DNA from: Pseudomonas gessardii
GTDB lineage: Bacteria; Pseudomonadota; Gammaproteobacteria; Pseudomonadales; Pseudomonadaceae
DNA: 64,000 bases
Direction of reading: 5' to 3'
Assembly: GCF_001983165.1 (NCBI RefSeq)
Contig: NZ_MNPU01000009.1
Span: 62,001 to 126,000 of the forward strand
This document shows positions 54,164 to 61,673 of this stretch, one piece after another. Every line of letters starts with the position of its first letter. Position 1 is the stretch's first letter. A model generated the notes under the pieces. The model was not told the DNA's origin and did not search any database. It saw only the letters and a program-made list of their open reading frames with translations. Made by a program: the position numbers and the translations under genes.

Positions 54164-54892
54164 TTAGGCGATGATCTGGCGCACGAGTAGCAGCAGCAGG
54201 AAATGCAGGGGGTAAAGGGCGTAGGCCCAGCGGCGCATGGCCGGGGGCGAGGCGCCTTGGGCATGTCGCAATAAGACCAGCCCAGCCAATGGCGCAATCA
54301 GGCATGTAGCCAACCCGAGCAGCGCCACGAGGTTGCCGCTATCGAGCAATACCTGCCATTGATTGGCCGCCACACACACCAACCCCGGCAACACGCTGAA
54401 ATACCAGGGGCGACTGAACACCAACAGCATCGCCAACGGCAGCAATACACCAAAAAAACCGAACATCAGATTCGACGAAAATAGCGCCGCCAATAACAAG
54501 GCAATCAGCGCCAATCCACGATCAAACAGCGTCTTCTGCTGCCATCCCCGGGCAACCAGTAAACCCAACGCCAGGGTCGGCAGCACATTCAATGTATCGG
54601 CATCCTCGATAAACAGCCGATACGGCACCTCGCTGATCACGCTAAACAGCAACAACCACCCCAGGTAACGCCACTGCCCGGTGACAGGCGCACCCCGGAC
54701 CCGCTGCAAATTGGCTGCAATCGCCAGGCAAAACCACGGGAACGCCAGGCGCCCCGGCACGTACAGGCCATCGAGGCTCAAACCGACATAGCGCAGGTGG
54801 TCCAGCACCATGCTCAAGAGCGCCAGCCATTTGAGCAGGTCGAGGGCGCCGTCGCGCACGCGCCTTACAGGAATCGTTTCAGTACCGTGCAT
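54164..54892 (-). CDS. TraX-family integral membrane protein
   Basis: 242 residues with about seven hydrophobic helices. The N-terminal RDGALDLLKWLALLSMVLDH and HLRYVGL, then LFIEDADTLNVLPTLALGLL, match TraX-type proteins, which in F plasmids acetylate pilin; chromosomal homologues are of unknown use. GGGGAA lies 3-8 bases before the ATG at 54892. Divergent from ltaE. Confidence 0.85.
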   Translation of the reverse strand: MHGTETIPVRRVRDGALDLLKWLALLSMVLDHLRYVGLSLDGLYVPGRLAFPWFCLAIAANLQRVRGAPVTGQWRYLGWLLLFSVISEVPYRLFIEDADTLNVLPTLALGLLVARGWQQKTLFDRGLALIALLLAALFSSNLMFGFFGVLLPLAMLLVFSRPWYFSVLPGLVCVAANQWQVLLDSGNLVALLGLATCLIAPLAGLVLLRHAQGASPPAMRRWAYALYPLHFLLLLLVRQIIA

Positions 54893-54982
54893 AATTCCCC
54901 AGTGACTTTGCATTAACAGTGCGTGCGCCCGCCGGATATTCTTGGTTACAGTGCGCACCAACATCGACCACAGGAACGGGCC

Positions 54983-56023
54983 ATGACCGACAAGAGCCAA
55001 CAATTTGCCAGTGACAACTATTCCGGTATCTGCCCGGAAGCCTGGGCCGCCATGGAACTCGCCAACCAGGGCCATCAGCGCGCCTATGGCGACGATGAAT
55101 GGACCCACCGCGCCGCCGACGGTTTCCGCAAACTGTTTGAAACCGACTGTGAAGTATTCTTCGCCTTCAACGGCACAGCGGCCAACTCCCTGGCCCTGTC
55201 CTCCCTGTGCCAGAGCTACCATAGCGTGATTTGCTCGGAAACCGCCCACGTCGAGACCGACGAATGCGGCGCGCCGGAGTTTTTCTCCAACGGCTCCAAG
55301 CTGCTCACCGCCCGCACCGAAAACGGCAAGCTGACCCCCGAGTCGATCCGCGAGATCGCCCTCAAGCGCCAGGATATCCACTACCCCAAGCCGCGCGTCG
55401 TGACCCTGACCCAGGCTACCGAAGTGGGCAGCGTGTACACCCCGGCTGAAATCCGCGCCATCAGCGCCACCTGCAAGGAACTGGGGCTGAACCTGCATAT
55501 GGACGGCGCACGCTTCTCCAATGCCTGCGCCTTCCTCGGCTGCTCGCCAGCGGACCTGACCTGGAAAGCCGGCGTGGACGTGCTGTGTTTTGGCGGCACC
55601 AAAAACGGCATGGCGGTGGGTGAAGCGATCCTGTTCTTCAACCACAAGCTGGCGGAAGACTTCGACTACCGCTGCAAACAGGCCGGCCAGTTAGCGTCGA
55701 AAATGCGCTTTTTGTCAGCACCGTGGGTGGGCCTGCTGGAACACGACGCCTGGCTCAAACATGCGCGCCACGCCAACCACTGCGCCCAGTTGCTCAGCAG
55801 CCTGGTGGCGGATATTCCGGGTGTGGAATTGATGTTCCCGGTGCAGGCCAACGGCGTGTTCCTGCAACTCTCGGAACCGGCCATCGCCGCCTTGACGGCC
55901 AAGGGCTGGCGCTTCTACACCTTCATCGGCAAGGGCGGCGCGCGCTTCATGTGCGCGTGGGACACCGAGGAAGAGCGGGTGCGTGAGCTGGCGGCGGATA
56001 TTCGTGAGGTGATGGGCGCCTGA
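54983..56023 (+). CDS. ltaE: Low-specificity L-threonine aldolase
   Basis: 346 residues. PLP fold-type I enzyme splitting threonine or allo-threonine into glycine and acetaldehyde. N-terminus FASDNYSGICPEAWAAM; mid-region THVETDECGAPE (the stacking histidine); aspartate in LHMDGARFSNA; PLP lysine in CFGGTKNGMAVGEA near residue 206. ATG at 54983 chosen by ACGGGCC-ATG and by the conserved start MTDKSQQFASDN. Supplies glycine into the neighbouring GlyA route. Confidence 0.96.
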   Translation: MTDKSQQFASDNYSGICPEAWAAMELANQGHQRAYGDDEWTHRAADGFRKLFETDCEVFFAFNGTAANSLALSSLCQSYHSVICSETAHVETDECGAPEFFSNGSKLLTARTENGKLTPESIREIALKRQDIHYPKPRVVTLTQATEVGSVYTPAEIRAISATCKELGLNLHMDGARFSNACAFLGCSPADLTWKAGVDVLCFGGTKNGMAVGEAILFFNHKLAEDFDYRCKQAGQLASKMRFLSAPWVGLLEHDAWLKHARHANHCAQLLSSLVADIPGVELMFPVQANGVFLQLSEPAIAALTAKGWRFYTFIGKGGARFMCAWDTEEERVRELAADIREVMGA

Positions 56024-56033
56024 TCTCATCCGG

Positions 56034-56061
56034 GTGGCCGACCTGCCCCTGATCCGGCCAC
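56034..56061 (+). terminator. Hairpin after ltaE
   Basis: GTGGCCG (56034-56040) and CGGCCAC (56055-56061) form a perfect 7-bp stem with a 14-base loop, 10 bases past the stop, without a T-tract. It is a possible rho-dependent or processing end. Confidence 0.5.
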
Positions 56062-56121
56062 GGATACTGGCGGATTGCCGAGACTGTTTTTTGATATTTC
56101 TGACAGCCTCAAACCCGGACT

Positions 56122-56187
56122 GTATGGTCTAGCCTCTTGGAACCCGGAAGGAAATGGCCGCTGCAGAGGCCACCTTCCGGGCCATAC
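56122..56187 (+). promoter_or_regulatory. Strongly structured leader element of unknown class
   Basis: Three nested helices: GTATGG (56122-56127) with CCATAC (56182-56187); CCCGGAAGG (56143-56151) with CCTTCCGGG (56173-56181), a perfect 9-bp stem; and GGCC (56156-56159) with GGCC (56168-56171). A further GCCG-AATAAT-CGGC hairpin follows near 56194-56207. The region 56105-56220 has many GGA trinucleotides (six or more), as in Rsm-binding RNAs. It ends about 50 bases before the ATG of a small unknown gene. I know of no matching riboswitch. Confidence 0.6.
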
Positions 56188-56237
56188 TGCCTGCCGAATA
56201 ATCGGCCGGAAACGGAAATCCAGCAGAGGGCTACATC

Positions 56238-56438
56238 ATGGAAAATCAAAGCTTCGGTAACATCCTGCAAAGTGACACCCCACTCTCGACCACCCTCGTC
56301 GGCTGGGATGAGTTCAGGAAACTGGCAAAAGTCGGTGACATCATCCAGGAACCTGGCAGGGCTTTGAGAATCACCGAAAAAGTCTTTGAACCGACAGCTT
56401 CAGGCGAACAGTTCGCAATTCATATCTACGCTCGCTAA
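56238..56438 (+). CDS. Unrecognised 66-residue protein
   Basis: MENQSFGNILQSDTPLSTTL..., ending EQFAIHIYAR. AGAGGG is 9 bases before the ATG. No signal peptide or membrane helix; the centre (WDEFRKLAKVGDIIQEPGRA) looks like a helix-turn and the C-terminus is probably beta. Not recognised. It stands alone behind a structured leader and in front of the REP that borders the RAYT. Confidence 0.65.
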   Translation: MENQSFGNILQSDTPLSTTLVGWDEFRKLAKVGDIIQEPGRALRITEKVFEPTASGEQFAIHIYAR

Positions 56439-56446
56439 CCCCTAAT

Positions 56447-56503
56447 GATCGTTCCCACGCTCCGCGTGGGAACGCCTCTCAGGACGCTCCGCGTCCCTCA
56501 AGG
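56447..56503. repeat. REP family B element left of the RAYT
   Basis: TCGTTCCCACGCTCCGCGTG and the following GGACGCTCCGCGTCC hairpin, directly upstream of the RAYT ribosome site. RAYT genes are typically bordered by the REPs they recognise. Confidence 0.93.
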
Positions 56504-56511
56504 ATGAGCCT

Positions 56512-57045
56512 ATGGGTAGAAGCCGCTACGTCATCACCGAACCCGAAAAACCACACTTCCTGACGTGTACCGTCATGGAATGGCTACCACTGTTCACCCG
56601 TGACTACCTCGTCAGCCATCTCCTGGATTGTTGGCGATATCAACAAAACCACCATGCCCTTAGCCTGTATGGCTACGTCGTCCTGGAAAACCACCTGCAC
56701 TTCATCGCTCAGGCGCCTGACCTGAACAAATGCGTCAGCCAATTCAAATCCTTCACCGCTCGAACCATCATCGATGACCTGCACCGCAAAGGCGCTGAAC
56801 GGGTATTACACCGCCTGCGCTTTTGCAAACGTGCACACAAGGTAGATCGGGTTTATCAACTCTGGCAGGAAGGCTCACATGCCGAGTTGGTGTACAGCGA
56901 GGCGGTGATGCGCCAGAAGCTTGATTACATCCACCACAACCCGGTGAAGCGGGGTTATGTGGACCTTGCTGAACACTGGAGGTACTCCAGTGCTCGTAAC
57001 TATGTGGGCATGGAGGGGTTGATCGATATCCAGCGCTGGTCCTGA
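56512..57045 (+). mobile_element. REP-associated tyrosine transposase (RAYT)
   Basis: 177 residues, single Y1_Tnp domain. Start MGRSRYVITEPEKPHFLTCT; the HUH motif is ENHLHFIAQAPD near residue 60; the tyrosine helix is QKLDYIHHNPVKRGYVDL near residue 140, as in RAYTs. Such proteins nick and rejoin REP DNA and are thought to disperse REPINs without mobilising themselves. It is flanked on the left by one and on the right by two family B REP clusters, consistent with family B being its cognate REP. No cognate RAYT for the more numerous family A is in the window. Confidence 0.93.
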
Positions 57046-57058
57046 AGCTCGTGAAGAT

Positions 57059-57174
57059 GAAGATCGTTCCCACGCTCTGCGTGGGCATGCAGCCCGTGAC
57101 GCTCCGCGTCACATCACGCATAAGGGACGCGGAGCGTCCCAGGAGGCATTCCCACGCAGAGCGTGGGAACGATT
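57059..57174. repeat. REPIN (family B), copy 1 right of the RAYT
   Basis: GATCGTTCCCACGCTCTGCG ... GTGACGCTCCGCGTCAC ... GGGACGCGGAGCGTCCC ... GCAGAGCGTGGGAACGATT. Nearly identical to copy 2 at 57217-57331 apart from A/C or C/T variants in the loops. Confidence 0.95.
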
Positions 57175-57177
57175 GTC

Positions 57178-57216
57178 AGGGGGGGGGGCAGAACTCGATC
57201 CGTACATCGCCTTTGA
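57178..57216 (-). pseudogene. Ghost of the gbcB 3' end
   Basis: After a run of ten G (57179-57188) the minus strand reads AAAGGCGATGTACGGATCGAG TTC, i.e. KGDVRIEF, the last eight residues of GbcB, without the stop. Compared with the true gbcB end at 57342-57367 the differences are synonymous. The segment lies between the two REPIN copies, so a unit of REPIN plus gbcB tail was duplicated. Confidence 0.85.
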
Positions 57217-57331
57217 AGATCGTTCCCACGCTCCGCGTGGGAACGCAGCCCGTGACGCTCCGCGTCACATCACGCATAAGGGACGCGGAGCGTCCCAGGA
57301 GGCATTCCCACGCGGAGCGTGGGAACGATCA
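57217..57331. repeat. REPIN (family B), copy 2 at the gbcB end
   Basis: Second, near-identical REPIN, followed by CATCAGGGGGG and the gbcB stop. Copies 1 and 2 are in direct orientation with a period of about 156 bases. Confidence 0.95.
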
Positions 57332-57340
57332 TCAGGGGGG

Positions 57341-58441
57341 TTAGAACTCGATCCGCACATCACCCTTCGGCACACTGCAGCACGACAGGATGTAGCCTTC
57401 GGCTTCGTCTTCCTCGGTAATCCCGCCGTTGTGCTCCATCTCCACTTCCCCACCCAGCTTCATCACCTTGCATGTGCCGCAAATGCCCATCCCGCAGGCC
57501 TTGGGAATCAGCAGGCCGAGCTTGGCCGCCGCCGCATGCACGGTTTCCCCGGGCGCCACACGAATGCTTTTGCCCGACGAGATAAATTCCACCTGGTGCA
57601 AATCCGCCAGGTCGATTTCCGGCGCATCCGCAGCTTGCTCAGCCTGTTCTACCGCATCGGCCCGAGCTTCCGGTGGCGTGGCGCCGAAAGACTCCTCGTG
57701 GTAACGGCTCATGTCGAAGCCATTGGCTTCCAGCAGGCGCTTGACCGCATTCATGTACGGCGTGGGGCCGCAACAGAACACTTCACGCTCAAGGAAGTCC
57801 GGCACCATCAATTCCAGCATCTTGTGGTTCAGGTACCCACGATAACCGGCCCAGGGTTCGCCCAGGCCGTGCTTCTCGCAGATCAGATGCAAGCTGAAGT
57901 TATCGATCCGCGACGCCATATGCTCCAGCTCGCGGTGGTAGATGATGTCTTTGGGCGAACGGGCGCTGTGGATAAACGTCATGTCAACGTTGGCGTTGGT
58001 GTCGTAGAACCAGCGCGCCATGGACATCACCGGGGTGATGCCGACACCGCCGCTGAGGTACAGCACCTTCGGGCTTGGGAAGTCGATGGCATTGAACAGC
58101 CCGACCGGCCCGTGCACCGCCAGCTCCTGGCCTTCATGCAGGGTGTCGTGCAGCCAGTTGGAAACCTTACCGCCCGGCACGCGCTTGATGGTCACCGAAA
58201 AGCTGTAGGGCACCGACGGCGAGCTGGAAATAGTGTATGAACGCATGATCGGTTGGCCGTCGATCTCCAGTTCCAGGGTGACGAACTGCCCCGGCTTGAA
58301 AAAGAACAGGATCGGCTGGTCGGCCATAAAGCAGAAGGTGCGCACATCCCAGGTTTCCTGGATGACTTTGACGCAACGGACAATGTGCCGACCATTGGCC
58401 CAGGTCTGGGTGGTGACAGGATTCAGGAAGCTGTTGGACAT
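57341..58441 (-). CDS. gbcB: GbcB, glycine betaine monooxygenase reductase component
   Basis: 366 residues. Order: FAD-binding barrel (RSYTISSSPS near residue 70), NAD-binding fold (YLSGGVGITPVMSM), then a C-terminal 2Fe-2S ferredoxin (CGMGICGTC and a fourth Cys in LSCCSVP). It passes electrons from NADH to the Rieske component GbcA, which demethylates glycine betaine to dimethylglycine and formaldehyde. ATG at 58441 with GGAG 7 bases upstream. Divergent from gbcA. A partial duplicate of its last codons lies downstream. Confidence 0.96.
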   Translation of the reverse strand: MSNSFLNPVTTQTWANGRHIVRCVKVIQETWDVRTFCFMADQPILFFFKPGQFVTLELEIDGQPIMRSYTISSSPSVPYSFSVTIKRVPGGKVSNWLHDTLHEGQELAVHGPVGLFNAIDFPSPKVLYLSGGVGITPVMSMARWFYDTNANVDMTFIHSARSPKDIIYHRELEHMASRIDNFSLHLICEKHGLGEPWAGYRGYLNHKMLELMVPDFLEREVFCCGPTPYMNAVKRLLEANGFDMSRYHEESFGATPPEARADAVEQAEQAADAPEIDLADLHQVEFISSGKSIRVAPGETVHAAAAKLGLLIPKACGMGICGTCKVMKLGGEVEMEHNGGITEEDEAEGYILSCCSVPKGDVRIEF

Positions 58442-58529
58442 GCTGTTCTCCACGGCCGTAGTTCGGCTTGATGCTGGCGATTCTGCGTAAGGCCGCCACC
58501 TGCCATTTACCTATCTGCGACATTCGCAT

Positions 58530-58695
58530 ACTTATCGCGACCAGCCCCCATGCCACTGGGGTTGCGCGTCGGGAACAGAGTGGGCCATGTCGTTAATGGA
58601 TAAGGTTGCGGGCATCGCCGGGCCCACACTCGCAGCCAACAACGACGCTTTCTTTACGCCTTGCTGCAAACCTGATCAGCCACTTATCGCGGCCA
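58530..58695. promoter_or_regulatory. gbcB/gbcA divergent region with 14-mer direct repeat
   Basis: The 281-base gap holds both promoters. ACTTATCGCGACCA (58530-58543) recurs as ACTTATCGCGGCCA (58682-58695), one copy near each gene. In P. aeruginosa the AraC-family regulator GbdR activates gbcA and gbcB; these copies are candidates for its sites or for another activator, but I cannot match them to a verified GbdR consensus. Confidence 0.45.
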
Positions 58696-58722
58696 CACAG
58701 AATGGCCTTGAGGACACACACG

Positions 58723-60018
58723 ATGGACGTCACCGCAACCTTGAGCTTGGGCGATCCGCTGGAACCCGCACGCAAGGCCACCGCGCAAATGCTGCAAGAG
58801 CGTGAGCGCACTTTCTCGCTGCCCCAGCCGTTTTACTCGGACCAGCGGCTGTTCGATATCGATATGCAGGAGATCTTCCAGAAGGAATGGTTGATCGCCG
58901 GCATGACCTGCGAAATCCCCAGCAAGGGCAACTACCTGACCCTGCAGATCGGCAAGAACCCGATCATCGTGATCCGTGGCGCCGAAGGCGTGGTGCATGC
59001 CTTCCACAACGTCTGCCGCCACCGCGGCTCGCGCTTGTGCACCAGTGACAAGGGCAAGGTCGCCAAGCTGGTGTGCCATTACCACCAGTGGACCTACGAA
59101 CTGGACGGGCGCCTGTTGTTCGCCGGCACCGAGATGGGCGCCGACTTCGACATGAAGCAGTACGGCCTAAAACCGGTGAACGTAAAGACCGCCGGCGGCT
59201 ACATCTTCATCAGCCTGGCCGAGAACCCGCCGGCCATTGATGACTTTTTGTCGACGCTCAACCACTACATGGAACCCTATGACATGGAAAACACCAAGGT
59301 GGCGATCCAGACCACCTTGTTTGAAAAAGCCAACTGGAAACTGGTGCTGGAAAACAACCGCGAGTGCTACCACTGCAACGCCTCGCACCCCGAATTGCTG
59401 AAAACCCTGCTGGAATGGGACGACGTCACCGACCCCCGGGCCGACCAGGCCTTCAAGGACCATGTGGCCGCGTCCGCCGCCGCCTGGGACGCCGAGAAGA
59501 TCCCCTACGCCCACGCCAGCTTCGGCCTGCGCAACCGCATCGTGCGCATGCCGCTGCTCAAGGGCACCGTGTCCATGACCCTGGATGGCAAGCAGGGCTG
59601 CAAGAAACTGATGGGCCGCATCCAGAACCCCGACTTGGGTTCGATGCGCATCCTGCACCTACCGCACTCGTGGAACCACTGCATGGGCGATCACATCATC
59701 GTCTTCACCGTGTGGCCGATCAGCGCCCAGGAAACCATGGTCACCACCAAGTGGCTGGTGCACAAGGACGCCGTGGAAGGTGTGGACTACGACGTCGAGC
59801 GCATGCGCCAGGTGTGGGACGCCACCAACGACCAGGACCGGCGCCTGGCCGAAGAGAACCAGCGCGGGATCAACTCCACCGCTTACCAGCCCGGGCCCTA
59901 CTCCAAGACCTATGAATTTGGCGTGGTGAATTTTGTGGACTGGTACAGCGAGCGCATGCTCAACAACCTGGGGGCGGCACCGGCGCCGTACCTTAAAGGT
60001 GTCGCCGCACACGAATAA
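58723..60018 (+). CDS. gbcA: GbcA, Rieske-type glycine betaine monooxygenase
   Basis: 431 residues. Rieske cluster ligands in VCRHRGSRLC and CHYHQWTYELDG near residues 98-122; the mononuclear iron site is in NNRECYHCNASHPELL near residue 220, with a later Asp. It hydroxylates a methyl group of glycine betaine, yielding dimethylglycine. ATG at 58723 (MDVTATLSLGDP) with AGGA 9 bases upstream; the longer open frame starts within the regulatory gap. Confidence 0.96.
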   Translation: MDVTATLSLGDPLEPARKATAQMLQERERTFSLPQPFYSDQRLFDIDMQEIFQKEWLIAGMTCEIPSKGNYLTLQIGKNPIIVIRGAEGVVHAFHNVCRHRGSRLCTSDKGKVAKLVCHYHQWTYELDGRLLFAGTEMGADFDMKQYGLKPVNVKTAGGYIFISLAENPPAIDDFLSTLNHYMEPYDMENTKVAIQTTLFEKANWKLVLENNRECYHCNASHPELLKTLLEWDDVTDPRADQAFKDHVAASAAAWDAEKIPYAHASFGLRNRIVRMPLLKGTVSMTLDGKQGCKKLMGRIQNPDLGSMRILHLPHSWNHCMGDHIIVFTVWPISAQETMVTTKWLVHKDAVEGVDYDVERMRQVWDATNDQDRRLAEENQRGINSTAYQPGPYSKTYEFGVVNFVDWYSERMLNNLGAAPAPYLKGVAAHE

Positions 60019-60050
60019 CGGACACACCAGAGATCAAACTGTGGGGCTTG

Positions 60051-60155
60051 TGTGGGAGTGGGCTTGTGTGGGAGCGGGCTTGCCCGCGATTGCGGTGTAT
60101 CAGTCACAGATTTGTTGGCTGACCCACCGTAATCGCGGGCAAGCCCGCTCCCACA
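60051..60155. repeat. REPIN (family A) downstream of gbcA
   Basis: TGTGGGAGTGGGCT then TGTGGGAGCGGGCTTGCCCG on the left, mirrored by CGGGCAAGCCCGCTCCCACA on the right, with about 40 bases inside. The left half-unit is again duplicated, as at 44920. Confidence 0.92.
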
Positions 60156-60235
60156 TCGGTTCTTTATCTGTTCATAAATTGATCATCACTGCTCCAGCCC
60201 ACTACTGTCCTGCCCTCCAGCCATCCCCCAACAAC

Positions 60236-60785
60236 TTATCCACAAAGCCACCCACAGTAATTGTGCGCAACTCCCCTTTACCCTCGAAATAAAACCAAGA
60301 AAATCCGTGACTTATTCAAAGCACCGGGTTTTATCCAACATTGATCAATTTTTAATCATTAGCTTGAAAACCACGTTCTATATGGCCTCCAGAGGATCGC
60401 AAACACCTTATCCACAGAAGCGCCAACAGACTTTGGGGGCAACTTTGGCCGTTCTGTGGAAAACCGTCTGCAACCGAGCAAAATCGAGGCTTTACGCGCG
60501 TAAAGCGATTGAAATGGCGATATTGATCATATTTCAACCAATTCACTACAAGCCTCTATCCACATGGCCTGTAGCGGGTAGCGAACATCTTATCCACAGA
60601 AGCACCAACAGACTTTGGGGGCAACTCTGGCCCGGGCTTTTTCCTTATCCACAGAAAAAGCCCAGTAAAAACCGTCGCTTAGGTTGGTTGTTTTTCGTAC
60701 AGAGGGCTACAGGGCACGATTTACATGGGGTGTGGACAGCCGCGAACAGGTTATCCACAGGTGGGTTAACAGGGATTGTGGGTAA
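60236..60785 (+). repeat. DnaA-box iteron-like array
   Basis: Perfect TTATCCACA at 60236, 60408, 60590, 60645 and 60751 (all plus strand), TTTTCCACA on the minus strand at 60455-60463, near matches at 60556 (CTATCCACA) and 60777 (TTACCCACA, minus). The units at 60408 and 60590 are identical in 41 of 43 bases (TTATCCACAGAAGC, AACAGACTTTGGGGGCAAC). The ones at 60236 and 60751 keep the same plan: box, then AACAG or ACAG, TTG, GGG and AAC. Unit spacing is 172, 182 and 161 bases. Each strong box is thus followed by a weak inverted one. Confidence 0.8.
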
Positions 60786-60793
60786 CACCGTAA

Positions 60794-60888
60794 ACCCTGT
60801 GGGAGCTGGCTTGCCTGCGATGGCATCACCTGGGTGTAACTGAAAAACCGCGGTGCCTGCATCGCAGGCAAGCCAGCTCCCACAGGGT
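60794..60888. repeat. REPIN (family A) abutting the etfB-type stop
   Basis: ACCCTGTGGGAGCTGGCTTG and its exact mirror form a nearly perfect 30-bp inverted repeat; its last base is the first base of the stop codon of the minus-strand gene. The inner sequence matches the REPIN at 44920-45043. Confidence 0.95.
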
Positions 60889-61658
60889 CAGCGCACCACG
60901 CCCTCTTCGACCAACAGCTTGAGAATCGCCTCGGCCCCCGCCTCAGAGCTCACCCCCTTGAGCACCTGCCCCCCGCCGCCGCTGGCCTTGGCCGTGGCAG
61001 CTTTCATGCGGTCGGCGCCGCTCTTGGCCTTGATCACCTTGAGCCGCTTGGGCCGAGGCTTGGCCGGTTGCAGCACGGCGCCTGTGAATAACTCATCGTC
61101 CACCACCTGCACCTCGTGCTCCTGCAACACGCCACGCTGGGCCGGGCCGTAGGCGCTTTGCCGTGGCTTGGGCCCGGCGTTATCCACCGTGGCCAGAAAC
61201 GGCAGGCGTACCTTCAGGCGCCGCCGCTGACCGCGCGGCAGGGCTTGCAGTACCTGGGCTACGCCGCTGTCGATGGACTCCACCTGGGCCAGGCCGACAA
61301 TCAGCGGCCAGCCCAACTGCTCGGCCAGCAGGAACGGCAACATGCCCGAGCCCTCGCCGGTTTCGGCCTGGCTGCCGGTGAGCACCACCTGGGCGCCAGC
61401 GTCCCGCAGGTAGTCGCCGAGCACTGGCAGGGCATCGGCGCCGGCCGGTTGTTCCAACACGTGTAACTGCGCCAGCCCCATGCCCAGGTAGGCGCGCAGG
61501 GTCGGCTCGGCGATATCGCCGGCATGTAGCACTTGCAGGTTATCCCCAGCCAGTTGCAACCCCAGCTCGACGGCGCGGGCATCCTGTTCGGCGCGGCGCG
61601 GCCGGCCGGAGGTCGGGTGGGCGCCTATGGAGACCAGGCTGATTACATGGGTGGTCAT
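60888..61658 (-). CDS. etfB: Electron transfer flavoprotein beta subunit of the dimethylglycine pathway
   Basis: 256 residues. ETF-beta fold: AEQDARAVELGLQLAGDNLQ, VVLTGSQAETGEGSGMLPF and GLAQVESI segments. It is divergent from the housekeeping EtfB and lies with its alpha partner beside dgcB, as in the P. aeruginosa dgcA-dgcB-PA5400-PA5401 set, so it should take electrons from dimethylglycine dehydrogenation. ATG at 61658 with AAGGA 9 bases upstream. The C-terminal 50 residues are Lys/Ala/Gly rich. Confidence 0.85.
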   Translation of the reverse strand: MTTHVISLVSIGAHPTSGRPRRAEQDARAVELGLQLAGDNLQVLHAGDIAEPTLRAYLGMGLAQLHVLEQPAGADALPVLGDYLRDAGAQVVLTGSQAETGEGSGMLPFLLAEQLGWPLIVGLAQVESIDSGVAQVLQALPRGQRRRLKVRLPFLATVDNAGPKPRQSAYGPAQRGVLQEHEVQVVDDELFTGAVLQPAKPRPKRLKVIKAKSGADRMKAATAKASGGGGQVLKGVSSEAGAEAILKLLVEEGVVR

Positions 61659-61673
61659 GGCCATATCCTTTGT

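Larger units (their letters stand above)
60019..60887. other. 869-base non-coding region between gbcA and etfB-type gene
   Basis: Flanked by two REPINs (60051-60155 and 60794-60888). Between them lies an AT-richer, repeat-containing stretch crowded with DnaA boxes (see separate entry). No credible gene: the open frames here lack ribosome sites and run through the repeats. Confidence 0.85.

Noticed and set aside
54164..55645. One long 493-codon minus-strand gene
   Set aside because: The part above 54892 is antisense to ltaE; only the TraX-like portion from the ATG at 54892 has protein features.
60236..60785. Chromosomal or plasmid replication origin
   Set aside because: DnaA boxes are dense, but there is no dnaA-dnaN-rpmH context, no rep gene and no strong AT-rich unwinding element; a DnaA control site fits better.
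60307..60843. 178-codon plus-strand frame through the DnaA-box region
   Set aside because: It reads through repeats and into a REPIN, has no family features and no Shine-Dalgarno sequence.
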